NCBI GenBank assembly: GCA_017561715.1
Contig: JAFZBN010000015.1
Coordinates: 1 to 64,000 of the forward strand
Length of the DNA stretch: 64,000 nt
Direction: 5' to 3'
Source of the DNA: Clostridiales bacterium
Lineage (GTDB): Bacteria > Bacillota > Clostridia > Saccharofermentanales > Saccharofermentanaceae
This document shows positions 18,009 through 26,056 of this stretch, piece by piece. The first letter of the stretch is position 1; each line of letters opens with the position of its first letter. The notes beneath the pieces are model-generated. The model saw nothing but the letters and a program-made list of their open reading frames with translations, ran no database searches and was not told the DNA's origin. The position numbers and the translations under genes are program-made.

Positions 18009-19787
18009 TTACTGCTTAACTGCTTTCTTTGTTTCGATCTCTTCGAGAAGTTTCGCGGATACTTCGTCGATCGTCATGGATCCGAGGTCGCCTTCGAAAC
18101 GGGATCTTACGGATACAGTACCCTCTTCTACTTCCTTATCACCAACGGTAAACATGTAGATGACCTTATTGATGTTCGCTTCTCTGATCTTCTTACCGAG
18201 CTTCTCGGAACGATCATCGACCTCAGCGCGGATGCCCTTGGCGATGAGAGCGTCACGGATCTCGAATGCACGATCAAGATGCGCGTCGGAGATCGGAAGG
18301 ATACGAACCTGTTCCGGGGCCATCCAGAGAGGCAGGCAGCCTGCATACTTCTCGATGAGGTAAGCCAGAGTTCTCTCGAAGCAGCCGAGGCTGGTTCTGT
18401 GGATGATGTACGGATTCTTCTTCTGTCCGTCCTTGTCAATATATTCCATACCGAACTTCGCGGCAAGGAGCATGTCGATCTGGATGGTAACGAGTGTATC
18501 TTCCTTACCGAATACGTTCTTGTACTGGATATCGAGTTTCGGACCATAGAAAGCAGCCTCATCGATACCGATGGTGTATTCCAGACCGAGATCATCAAGG
18601 ATCTTCTTCATGGTAGCCTGAGCCTCTTCCCACTGTTCTGCAGTACCCTCGTACTTATTCTTCGGGTTTGCCGGATCCCACTGGGAGAAACGGAAAGTAC
18701 AGTCTTCCAGAAGTCCTACTGTACCAAGGAAATACTTCGCAAGCTCAAGGCAGTTGCTGAATTCCTGTTCCAGCTGATCCGGACGAAGGATGTAATGACC
18801 CTCGGAAATGGTGAACTGACGGACACGGATCAGACCATGCATCTCACCGCTGTCCTCATTACGGAACAGAGTGGACGTCTCAGTCAGACGCATCGGCAGG
18901 TCACGGTAACTTCTCTGACGATTCAGGAATACCTGATACTGGAACGGGCAGGTCATCGGACGGAGCGCAAAGCACTCTTTCGACTCATCTTCCGCGTCGC
19001 CCATGATGAACATACCATCACGATAGTGATCCCAGTGACCGGAGATCTTATAAAGGTCACGCTTCGCGAAATACGGAGTCTTGGTCAGAAGACAGCCCTG
19101 AGACTGTTCTACATCCTCGACCCAGCGCTGCAGGAGCTGAACGACACGAGCGCCCTTCGGCAGGAGGATCGGAAGACCCTGACCGATATAATCTACAGTT
19201 GTGAAGTACTCAAGTTCACGACCGAGCTTGTTATGGTCACGCTTCAGAGCTTCTTCTCTTGCGGCAACAAAAGCCTTCAGCTGCTCTTTATCCGGGAAAG
19301 ATGTACCGTAGATACGCTGAAGCATCTTATTCTTCTCAGAGCCTCTCCAGTAAGCGCCTGCGCAGGAAAGAAGCTTGAAAGCCTTGATCTCACCTGTAGA
19401 CTCCATATGCGGACCTGCGCAGAGATCTGTAAACTCACCCTGCTTATAGAATGAAATAACGGCATCTTCCGGAAGATCATCGATCAGTTCGACCTTGTAC
19501 GGCTCACCCTTCTCTTCCATGAGTTTTCTTGCTTCCGCACGCGGAAGTTCGAAACGCTCGATCGGGAGATTCTCTTTAACGATCTTCTTCATCTCTTCTT
19601 CGATCTTCTTCAGATCTTCTGCGGAAAAAGCCTCGTCTCTGTCAAAATCGTAGTAGAAACCGTCATCAATGGCAGGGCCGATCGCAAGCTTCGTCTCCGG
19701 CCACAGTCTCTTAATAGCCTGCGCCATGATGTGCGAAGTACTGTGACGATACTTGTTTCTTTCTTCTTTGTTTGCAAAATCAACCAT
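18009..19787 (-). CDS. thrS: threonyl-tRNA synthetase lacking the TGS domain
   Basis: It charges tRNA-Thr in the cytoplasm. I place the start at ATG 19787 because AGGAGG lies nine bases before it; an upstream ATG at 19877 falls inside the T-box RNA. The 592-residue product begins directly with the editing domain (HSTSH near 19, and CAGPH), so the ~60-residue N-terminal TGS domain of standard ThrS is missing. The catalytic core has RPMTCPFQYQVF, with the zinc cysteine, RNEDSGEMHGLIRVRQFT and the histidine in SEGHY; the anticodon domain starts near WMAPEQVRILP. This sequence style is seen in a clostridial ThrS lineage. Expression is controlled by the T-box leader at 19841-20094. Confidence 0.96.
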   Translation of the reverse strand: MVDFANKEERNKYRHSTSHIMAQAIKRLWPETKLAIGPAIDDGFYYDFDRDEAFSAEDLKKIEEEMKKIVKENLPIERFELPRAEARKLMEEKGEPYKVELIDDLPEDAVISFYKQGEFTDLCAGPHMESTGEIKAFKLLSCAGAYWRGSEKNKMLQRIYGTSFPDKEQLKAFVAAREEALKRDHNKLGRELEYFTTVDYIGQGLPILLPKGARVVQLLQRWVEDVEQSQGCLLTKTPYFAKRDLYKISGHWDHYRDGMFIMGDAEDESKECFALRPMTCPFQYQVFLNRQRSYRDLPMRLTETSTLFRNEDSGEMHGLIRVRQFTISEGHYILRPDQLEQEFSNCLELAKYFLGTVGLLEDCTFRFSQWDPANPKNKYEGTAEQWEEAQATMKKILDDLGLEYTIGIDEAAFYGPKLDIQYKNVFGKEDTLVTIQIDMLLAAKFGMEYIDKDGQKKNPYIIHRTSLGCFERTLAYLIEKYAGCLPLWMAPEQVRILPISDAHLDRAFEIRDALIAKGIRAEVDDRSEKLGKKIREANINKVIYMFTVGDKEVEEGTVSVRSRFEGDLGSMTIDEVSAKLLEEIETKKAVKQ

Positions 19788-19840
19788 TTTCGCATTCCTC
19801 CTTTTATGGTGTTGCAGCTTGTTATTCCGGAATACAAAAA

Positions 19841-19873
19841 AGCCATGTATCCCGACGATAGGGATGCATGGCT
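19841..19873 (-). terminator. T-box regulated terminator of thrS
   Basis: On the minus strand AGCCATGCATCCC pairs with GGGATACATGGCT (one C-A mismatch) around seven bases, followed by TTTTTTGT. Its 5' arm adjoins the T-box sequence, so antiterminator and terminator exclude each other. Confidence 0.92.
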
Positions 19874-20094
19874 GCACGGTTCCACCCTAATTGCCCGAAA
19901 TCATTTCCGGACCACTCATTACCCCTTTTAACGCTTGTAGGCAGCGGCTGCTTCATACTCGAGACTCTTTCCGAAGCGCGGCTCCGAGGTGGTACTTTCC
20001 GATAATTCCCGTAAAAGGACTTCCAGCCTAAGATCCTTTCTCTCTGTCAGGAAAGAATATGCGGAAAACATATCCTCTTCAATGCCTTTAATTG
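19841..20094 (-). promoter_or_regulatory. T-box riboswitch, threonine-specific
   Basis: The leader senses uncharged tRNA-Thr and allows read-through into thrS when charging is low. The conserved T-box AGGGTGGAACCGTGC is complete at 19874-19888 and contains the TGGN acceptor-pairing bulge. The 5' part has the usual Stem I material (AGAGAAAGG and a GGAAGTCC segment). The candidate specifier is ACC in ACCACC at 19988-19993, on the 3' side of Stem I, a threonine codon readable by anticodon GGU. Which of the two ACC triplets pairs cannot be decided by eye. Confidence 0.92.
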
Positions 20095-20100
20095 TTTTAC

Positions 20101-20129
20101 AGTTTATTCCAACGTTTTGCGAAATGCAA
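20101..20129 (-). promoter_or_regulatory. promoter of the T-box/thrS transcript
   Basis: On the minus strand TTGCAT and TAAACT are separated by 17 bases; the predicted start near 20094 lies at the beginning of the T-box leader. Confidence 0.65.
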
Positions 20130-20156
20130 GCACTTTTTACTCGCAGTCGAATAAAC

Positions 20157-20804
20157 TCACTTAAGTTTTAGATATTCTTCCAGACGTTTTGAAAATTCTC
20201 GGGCGGATACGACCGAAGGATCGGAAGAATCGGCCGCGAGTCCCTGGACCATGACATAGTAATCGTTATCGCCGTAGATCAGTTCGATATACGCATATCC
20301 GAGTGAATGATCCGACTTATCAAGATAACCGTCATAGATCAGGCAGCAATCCGTGATGAGCATCTCAGCATCGTCAAACGGCGCCGTTGAAGTTACAAGC
20401 TGCTCGATGAGTTTTTCAAAAGACTTTCCCTGCGTCGAAGCCGATGAAACGATCATTTTTGCGCTGTCATCAAGAGCCGTAAACTCGACCGAACCCGATT
20501 CATCGAAAATGATCAGATTCTCATCGCGACAGAGGTTCTTTATATCCGTAACAACGATGTGAAGACCGGAATCCTTGGTCAACTTCGGCACCCGGTCGCC
20601 GCTTTTCGAGATCAGCCCGGATGAATCCTCTTTTGACGATGATTTTTTTGAATCACGCAGTTTGTTATATACGGCGACCCCGGCCAGGATCATAGCCGCG
20701 ACCATGATGGCCACGCCGACAGCGCGAGCCACTTCCAGCCAGAATTCCTGCGTCTGGTAAAATGGCTTATTCTCATTATTTGAAGGCGTAGGTGTCTGAT
20801 CCAT
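20157..20804 (-). CDS. single-pass membrane protein, unknown function
   Basis: The 215-residue protein starts with a short Pro/Asn-rich cytoplasmic stretch, has one membrane helix (about 26-47, EVARAVGVAIMVAAMILAGV), a Ser/Lys-rich linker and a globular extracytoplasmic domain (about 75-215) with LHIVVTDIKNLC and a Cys-Cys pair. I recognise no family. It starts three bases after the ADP-ribosylglycohydrolase stop, so the two are almost certainly co-translated from one mRNA. Confidence 0.7.
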   Translation of the reverse strand: MDQTPTPSNNENKPFYQTQEFWLEVARAVGVAIMVAAMILAGVAVYNKLRDSKKSSSKEDSSGLISKSGDRVPKLTKDSGLHIVVTDIKNLCRDENLIIFDESGSVEFTALDDSAKMIVSSASTQGKSFEKLIEQLVTSTAPFDDAEMLITDCCLIYDGYLDKSDHSLGYAYIELIYGDNDYYVMVQGLAADSSDPSVVSAREFSKRLEEYLKLK

Positions 20805-20807
20805 AAT

Positions 20808-21956
20808 TCATTTCCTGTCAAAACGTGCATATTTTTCAAGCCATGCTTCATCCGTGTACGTGGCGTCTTCACCCATCAGACAGCCATAACAGAGATCATC
20901 GGCGATCTCCAAGATCGTGTCTTTCAATTCGAGATCTTTTTTCCACTTTTCGTCGATCGCGTCATAACCCAAAAGCGCGCCGACGATGTTTCCGGTGATG
21001 GAACCTGTAGAATCGCTGTCTCCGCTGTGATTTACCGCTGCGATGATCGCCGAAGAAAAATCATCGGAATGACGAAGCGCGCAGTAGATCGCGATCGCGA
21101 GAGCCTCATCGCCGCACCATCCGGCACCGATCCGGGAAATATTGTCTTCGTCTTTATCCTGATTACAAGAAAGCGCGACCGCACGGTCGATCAGTTCGAT
21201 AAAAGCACCGAGATGCTTTCTTTCGGAAAAGATGCTTCGGATCATTTCCCGGGCATCTCTGACCACTTCGCGAAGGACCGGCTTTTCTTGTGAAGAAACG
21301 ATATTCTTGATCACATGTGTCAGGAACGCGGCAGGCATAAAACCAAGAGAATGAGAATGTGTCAGAGCCGCGATCTCAGCGCCTTCGATATCGGCAGAGC
21401 GATCATCCATATCACGAAGAGCTATTCCGACAGGCGCTACACGCATGACGCCGCCACAGCCTTTACTGTGATTGATCCGACGTTCGGTCGATCCCTGTTC
21501 TCCTGAAGAAAGGGCATCAAGGCAAGTCGCGCCCGGAGCACGACAGCTCCAGAGTTCTTTGACATCCAGCAGCCAGCTGATCCTCTCACCATGAGCATCT
21601 CCGCGCTGCGTTTCAAGCCAGTCGAGATAAGCAAGGTATACATAATATCTGGACGGAGAGGATATCTTTTGAAGCGCGACTCTGGTCTGTGCGCAAAGAA
21701 GACCATCAGCGGTAAAAAGACTCATCTGCGTATCGTCGGAAAACAGTGCTTTTCCGGAAGTCGGATCGATGGCATAAGATGTGATCCCCGAAGGGCCGTA
21801 CGCCTTTATGATCTCATCGTAAGAAACAAACTCAACCTTGTAACCTAAGGCATCACCGGCCGCGCCGCCGATAAGACAGCCGCGGATACGGTCTAAAGAC
21901 TTCTCTCGATCAGATACGATCGCCGATAAATGTTCCGGAAGCTTCGATTTATCCAT
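20808..21956 (-). CDS. ADP-ribosylglycohydrolase family protein (DraG/ARH type)
   Basis: Family members remove ADP-ribose from proteins or related substrates using two Mg ions, in the cytoplasm. In this 382-residue protein the family motifs are clear: RGCLIGGAAGDALGYKVEF at about 25-43, the metal-binding SDDTQMSLFTADGLL, KGCGGVMRVAPVG, THSHSLG, and the second metal site NHSGDSDSTGSITGN near 310. Length fits the family, with an N-terminal extension of about 20 residues. No ADP-ribosyltransferase or macrodomain gene adjoins it, so the substrate is unknown. It lies 36 bases after the zinc-ribbon membrane protein gene and is tightly followed by a single-pass membrane protein gene, giving a probable three-gene unit. 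Confidence 0.93.
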   Translation of the reverse strand: MDKSKLPEHLSAIVSDREKSLDRIRGCLIGGAAGDALGYKVEFVSYDEIIKAYGPSGITSYAIDPTSGKALFSDDTQMSLFTADGLLCAQTRVALQKISSPSRYYVYLAYLDWLETQRGDAHGERISWLLDVKELWSCRAPGATCLDALSSGEQGSTERRINHSKGCGGVMRVAPVGIALRDMDDRSADIEGAEIAALTHSHSLGFMPAAFLTHVIKNIVSSQEKPVLREVVRDAREMIRSIFSERKHLGAFIELIDRAVALSCNQDKDEDNISRIGAGWCGDEALAIAIYCALRHSDDFSSAIIAAVNHSGDSDSTGSITGNIVGALLGYDAIDEKWKKDLELKDTILEIADDLCYGCLMGEDATYTDEAWLEKYARFDRK

Positions 21957-21992
21957 AAGAACCTCTCCCCTTTTCGTCTATTATAGCAGAAT

Positions 21993-22631
21993 TCAGGAAG
22001 GACTGTCCTGCTTCTTTCCGACGACCTGACCGAGGATCTCTTTCCATGAGTAACGGACTCTTTCCACTCGCATCATCCAGATAAGTTTGATCACATTGAA
22101 GACAACGAACCATATGACCGCACTTGCGAAGAACGTGGTCACAGCGGTCAGAACAGCGCAGATCAGGCAGCTGAGAACGATCTTTCCGTAGTACTTGTCC
22201 TTGGTAAAGAAAAGGGTGACCAAGGCGATCAGCCCGAGTTGAACGAAACCCGCGAAGAATCTGATCCATCCTTCCGTCACGCTGTCGGACAGAACGATCG
22301 GGGAAGCAAGGAAAAGGAAGCAGATGACCGCTTCCGCGATACAGATCTTATTGAGCTGATGACGGATACGATCCATTTCAGCCTGTTCCATCCGTCTCTT
22401 TTTCTCTTCTTCTTCTTTTCGGAGTTTCTCTTCGCGTTCTTCTTTCCAGGCCTGCTCCATATCGAGCTGCGCCTGAATACGCCCCATCTCACGATCGTAA
22501 CCCGCACCGTATTCACCGCTTCTGGAAATCAGCATCTTCTTCCCGCAAACGGTACATGTCGCTACTTTCAAAGCAGAGTCTACGGTTACATTGGCACCGC
22601 AGCCGGTACATGTCATATCAATAAGTTTCAT
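21993..22631 (-). CDS. zinc-ribbon membrane protein with coiled coil
   Basis: The 212-residue protein begins with a four-cysteine zinc ribbon (CTGC near 8-11 and CTVC near 26-29), followed by a Glu/Lys/Arg-rich coiled coil (about 48-95), then three or four membrane segments over about 97-185 and a short basic tail. The cytoplasmic ribbon may bind a protein or nucleic acid. I recognise no characterised family; zinc-ribbon membrane proteins of this kind are common in Clostridia without known roles. It follows the lipoprotein gene by 19 bases and precedes the ADP-ribosylglycohydrolase by 36. Confidence 0.75.
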   Translation of the reverse strand: MKLIDMTCTGCGANVTVDSALKVATCTVCGKKMLISRSGEYGAGYDREMGRIQAQLDMEQAWKEEREEKLRKEEEEKKRRMEQAEMDRIRHQLNKICIAEAVICFLFLASPIVLSDSVTEGWIRFFAGFVQLGLIALVTLFFTKDKYYGKIVLSCLICAVLTAVTTFFASAVIWFVVFNVIKLIWMMRVERVRYSWKEILGQVVGKKQDSPS

Positions 22632-22650
22632 CGTTCACAGAACCTTTCAG

Positions 22651-23706
22651 TTAAACAACACTGAGCGTAAAGGGATCGCAGAGAGTTCCGTTGAAATACT
22701 CATCTTTTCCCGAGTACATCATGATCGCGGAAATCGTTTCAATAGAATCGATCCCACACTCTTCCAGATAAGATTCACCGAGATAAATGGTATCGATCTG
22801 CTTCTCACCCGGTCCCAATGTCACGACAGTAAACAGGGACGCCGGAACGCCGTTAAGCAGAGATTCATCGAAACGGAATGTATACTCTTCTTCCGCGGAA
22901 AGGTTTTCATACATAAGATAGAGTCGGGGTTCCCCATTATAGATCACGTAGTCAACGGCAGAGATGCGAACGTTTTCATTCTCGACAAGAACCGCGGCGT
23001 ACGAAAGATCATAGACCTTATTCGGATCGTAGACCGAAGTAGAGAATTTTGCGCGGTCCGAAACGTATGAAGCCTCCGTATCCGTGTACTCCACTTCGAA
23101 ACTGATCTCGAACATACCGGGATCCCAAAGACCGATCTCATTTCCGAGTGTCATATAAAAGCCCACGTCAAAATCTTCGCTGGCGCCGTCATCAAACTTC
23201 TTAAGCCACATGGGCAGTACATTGAAGCCGTCAACAGAAAGGTATCTGAGGCTCAAAGAGATCGGGTGTCCCGTCTGGTTATCCAGATGCATCAGAAGCA
23301 TACGCTCTGTTCCCAGTCCGAGATCAAAGCCGTTTACATGGATCGTAAGTCCGTCTTTATCGAGAATGAGAGTGTCTGCGATCTGAATATCCTTGTACTC
23401 GTACGAAGGGATCTCGTGAGGTCCGATCACGGAAACAGGGCAATCATATGAAGTTGTTTCGACGGATGTTTTCTGAAGCGAATCGCGGCTGGTGTCCGTC
23501 GGATCGGTATCTGTCGGAACTGTATCTGTCGGAACGGTATCCGTAGGAATGACCGGTTCAGTTTCGGTCTCCTTTTCCGAATGTGCAACTGATCTCAGCA
23601 GACTTTTTCCGCCGGAAGAACTATCGTCTTTTTTACATGAGCTGAAAAAGCACGCAAAAGACGTCATCATCGCAAAAACAGTTAATAAGGAAATCGCCTT
23701 TTTCAT
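22651..23706 (-). CDS. lipoprotein with two Ig-like repeats, unknown function
   Basis: I place the start at ATG 23706, with GAGGG about ten bases upstream, rather than further upstream. The 351-residue product has a lipoprotein signal (MKKAISLLTVFAMM...FSSC). A linker with repeated DTVPT/DTDPT units (about 53-75) follows. Two related beta domains come next, each with a pattern of a short strand, a LLMHLDNQTGHPISL or LYLMYENLSAEEEYTF strand pair, and a following loop. They look like the tandem Ig-like domains found in many clostridial surface lipoproteins. It is the first gene of a minus-strand run that continues into the zinc-ribbon membrane protein and the ADP-ribosylglycohydrolase. Confidence 0.75.
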   Translation of the reverse strand: MKKAISLLTVFAMMTSFACFFSSCKKDDSSSGGKSLLRSVAHSEKETETEPVIPTDTVPTDTVPTDTDPTDTSRDSLQKTSVETTSYDCPVSVIGPHEIPSYEYKDIQIADTLILDKDGLTIHVNGFDLGLGTERMLLMHLDNQTGHPISLSLRYLSVDGFNVLPMWLKKFDDGASEDFDVGFYMTLGNEIGLWDPGMFEISFEVEYTDTEASYVSDRAKFSTSVYDPNKVYDLSYAAVLVENENVRISAVDYVIYNGEPRLYLMYENLSAEEEYTFRFDESLLNGVPASLFTVVTLGPGEKQIDTIYLGESYLEECGIDSIETISAIMMYSGKDEYFNGTLCDPFTLSVV

Positions 23707-23759
23707 ATACCAGTTCCCTCTTTCCTTTTTTCTTACACGAAAATTATAACACATCCGCT

Positions 23760-23773
23760 TATCACATGTGATA
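23760..23773. promoter_or_regulatory. TATCACATGTGATA palindrome between divergent lipoprotein genes
   Basis: A perfect 14-bp palindrome lies in the 111-base space between the divergent starts at 23706 and 23818. It resembles half-sites of Crp/Fnr or LacI-type operators. A TATAAT on the minus strand at 23743-23748 lies close by, so a shared operator is plausible. Confidence 0.5.
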
Positions 23774-23817
23774 TTATGGAACGCGTATTAGAACCACCTA
23801 TTTCTTCGGAGGATACT

Positions 23818-24429
23818 ATGAAAAAAGCACTTTCTCTTGTTCTTGCTTTCGGTCTGATGATCCAGCTTTGTTCTTGTTCCAAGAAGCCCCGCCTGGATAT
23901 TGCCAGTTTCGAAAAGTATGCATTGGAAGATCTCCAGATCGAAAAAAGGGACATGTCAAACGTAGACAAAAACGGCTATTACGAACTTGACAACATTATC
24001 GACAACACCGACGAGACGCAGCCCAAGCGTGATCACTATGTTGAAGTATATTCCCAGACGCTGGGAAACACGATCGGTCAGCTTATCGTGATCTATACCG
24101 ATTATCAGCAGAAAGAAGACGCACAATCACTTTATGATCAGGTAGTTGCATCGGAAAAGAAAATCGCCGAATCCGATCCAAAGATCTACAAATACGATGA
24201 AGACAACAATTCTTACCTTATGCTCACTACCAAAGACAGCATGACGTATCTGTTCGAATGCCTGTACATCCAGGACGATATTCTGGTCTTTTTCTCTATC
24301 GTCCTTTCATCTGGTGAACTTGCTAATCTTGATGCCGACTGGCTGAAACGAGTCGAAAAGTTTATGGACGACCTTCATATCCGTACGCCGTTCTACTTGA
24401 ACGCGAATGTCGATTCGCTGCTTAAATGA
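23818..24429 (+). CDS. lipoprotein, unknown function
   Basis: The start is ATG 23818 with GGAGG seven bases upstream; a longer in-frame version from 23776 would hide the signal peptide. The 203-residue product has a lipoprotein signal (MKKALSLVLAFGLMIQ with LCSC) and a mature domain with alternating strands and helices, including IGQLIVIYTDYQQKEDAQSL and a YLFECLYIQDDILVFF strand pair. I recognise no family. Its stop codon TGA abuts, base for base, the stop of the convergent acyltransferase gene. Confidence 0.75.
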   Translation: MKKALSLVLAFGLMIQLCSCSKKPRLDIASFEKYALEDLQIEKRDMSNVDKNGYYELDNIIDNTDETQPKRDHYVEVYSQTLGNTIGQLIVIYTDYQQKEDAQSLYDQVVASEKKIAESDPKIYKYDEDNNSYLMLTTKDSMTYLFECLYIQDDILVFFSIVLSSGELANLDADWLKRVEKFMDDLHIRTPFYLNANVDSLLK

Positions 24430-25725
24430 TCAGGCAGATGCCGTCTCAGGCTTCATCTCAGACTTTGACTCAGGCTTCTTTTTCTGCGGAAAAAGAAGCT
24501 TTTTTATGAGATCCGTGAGGTGCTTTTCGATAACGCCCAGGACGATCGTCAGGACAAATACCGTGATCGCAAAGATAAGAAGTTTGTTGTTCTTGATAAC
24601 AAACGGGAACTTCTTCTTTTCCATCAGGAATCTTGTGATCTCGAGTGCCATGAGATTCATGAGATATGTATCCAGTGAATACTTTCCGAAGAACTTGGTG
24701 ACCGGATTTTCCACGTGATATTTCATCATGAAGAGGATAACGAGGAATCCGACAAGCGCGAACAGCGGAACCTGGCAGAAGTATGTTGCCATCTTAAGAT
24801 CGATACGCGGTCCCTTCATCTCATACTCTCTCCAGTAACCGTAGTGGCTCTGGCCGAACTCCGAAAGACGGAACGCGAGATATGTGAGGATCAGGACAAT
24901 ATGGAATTTCAGCGCGTAAAGACGCTTAAAGAACGGGACGATCTTCGACTCGTAGTTTGCGAAGATAAGACCTGTCAGGAAAGCCGGAGCGGAATTAACC
25001 CACCATTCACCGTTGAACCAAAGTGCTTTCTGCTCCTGCCACCAGTGAACGCCACTCGGATTGAACATCCACCAGTTCGCCTTCTTTCTGGACCACCACG
25101 CGAAGTGTCCGTTGTAGCAGAATCCGATGCCCAGGCCGATGATCACCAGACCGATGATCAAAAAGTTAAGCGGGCGGTTCTTGATAAAACGGAAGCAAAG
25201 GAAGAATACGAGATACAAAATGGCAAGGACGACCGGGAACCACGCATATGCGTTCATCATGGTAAGACCGGTAAAGTTAAAGATCCACTGCTGTGTCGGC
25301 ATCTTCACCTTCGCGATAACAAAATAGAGCGCGTAAAGAATGATATTCACATAAAACGGGATCATGATCCCCTTAACGATCCTGTTCTTTACAAAGCCAT
25401 GGAGGTAATTCTCCTTCGAATCAAGGCTCTTGATCAGGCCGTAGCCGGAGCAGAAGAAAAAGATTGCAACGAAGAAAGCACCGGCATTCACAAAAGGTGT
25501 CAGCACTTTTCCGTTCTGAAAAATGGTTTCTTGAGATATATGGTGCAGAATAACACCGATCGCGGCAAAACCGCGAAGAGACTTCATTACATCCAGAGAG
25601 GCAAAGTCCTTATGGAAATCTTTCTTACCTAGTTTACTGGAACTGCCCCAGAAAAGGAGCATAAAGAAAAAATAGTAAGTGGCGACACGAAGGATCGCCC
25701 AGAAATTGAATACATCTTTTAACAT
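24430..25725 (-). CDS. membrane acyltransferase, family 3 (OafA-like)
   Basis: These integral membrane enzymes transfer acetyl or other acyl groups to cell-surface sugars or small molecules. The 431-residue protein has about ten hydrophobic segments and the family hallmark near its first helices, LRGFAAIGVILHHISQET, with the active-site-type histidine pair. A second signature-like segment is the CSGYGLIKSL stretch. An acidic/Lys/Pro tail ends the protein. The start has a GGGG ribosome site eight bases upstream. No polysaccharide genes adjoin it, so the acceptor is unknown. There is no space for a terminator between it and the convergent lipoprotein gene. Confidence 0.88.
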   Translation of the reverse strand: MLKDVFNFWAILRVATYYFFFMLLFWGSSSKLGKKDFHKDFASLDVMKSLRGFAAIGVILHHISQETIFQNGKVLTPFVNAGAFFVAIFFFCSGYGLIKSLDSKENYLHGFVKNRIVKGIMIPFYVNIILYALYFVIAKVKMPTQQWIFNFTGLTMMNAYAWFPVVLAILYLVFFLCFRFIKNRPLNFLIIGLVIIGLGIGFCYNGHFAWWSRKKANWWMFNPSGVHWWQEQKALWFNGEWWVNSAPAFLTGLIFANYESKIVPFFKRLYALKFHIVLILTYLAFRLSEFGQSHYGYWREYEMKGPRIDLKMATYFCQVPLFALVGFLVILFMMKYHVENPVTKFFGKYSLDTYLMNLMALEITRFLMEKKKFPFVIKNNKLLIFAITVFVLTIVLGVIEKHLTDLIKKLLFPQKKKPESKSEMKPETASA

Positions 25726-26002
25726 AATTATCCCCTACATCACTAAAAGATCCTATGTATTCTCTCACAAAACAGGTATGTTGAAAATACCCGTACACCA
25801 TATGTTTGAGTTTATCGGGTCTTTTATTGTTTTCTATCAATAACAAAAAATTCATACTTTCATCAAATTTCAAAAAAATATGTTTTTTATAATACAAACA
25901 TAGAGATAGTAATCTTTTAAAGAAACACTAAGAGAGAAAAGCAACGACATAATAGGCTGACATCAGTGATAATGCCTCTTTCCTTACTGTAGTTTCTATA
26001 TG
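25726..26002. other. A+T-rich intergenic region
   Basis: This stretch separates the acyltransferase start from the trkH terminator. It is clearly richer in A+T than its neighbours and has stop codons in all frames. It must contain the acyltransferase promoter (read to the left), but no convincing -35/-10 pair was found. On the plus strand TATAAT at 25889-25894 lies in a plausible context, yet no gene follows. Confidence 0.5.
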
Positions 26003-26036
26003 AAAAGGGCGTCTTCCCGTCGGGAGACGCCCTTTT
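26003..26036. terminator. bidirectional terminator at the end of the trkH operon
   Basis: AAAAGGGCGTCT pairs with AGACGCCCTTTT, with an inner CCC/GGG stem, and is flanked by T runs on both strands. It lies 20 bases past the trkH stop. Confidence 0.9.
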
Positions 26037-26056
26037 TATTCTTCAGTAATGAAATA

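Noticed and set aside
17997..19454. 485-codon open frame on plus opposite thrS
   Set aside because: Antisense shadow; thrS motifs are unambiguous on minus.
25634..25897. 87-codon frame on minus overlapping the acyltransferase start
   Set aside because: No ribosome site, overlaps the real start in another frame, and its upstream part lies in A+T-rich non-coding sequence.
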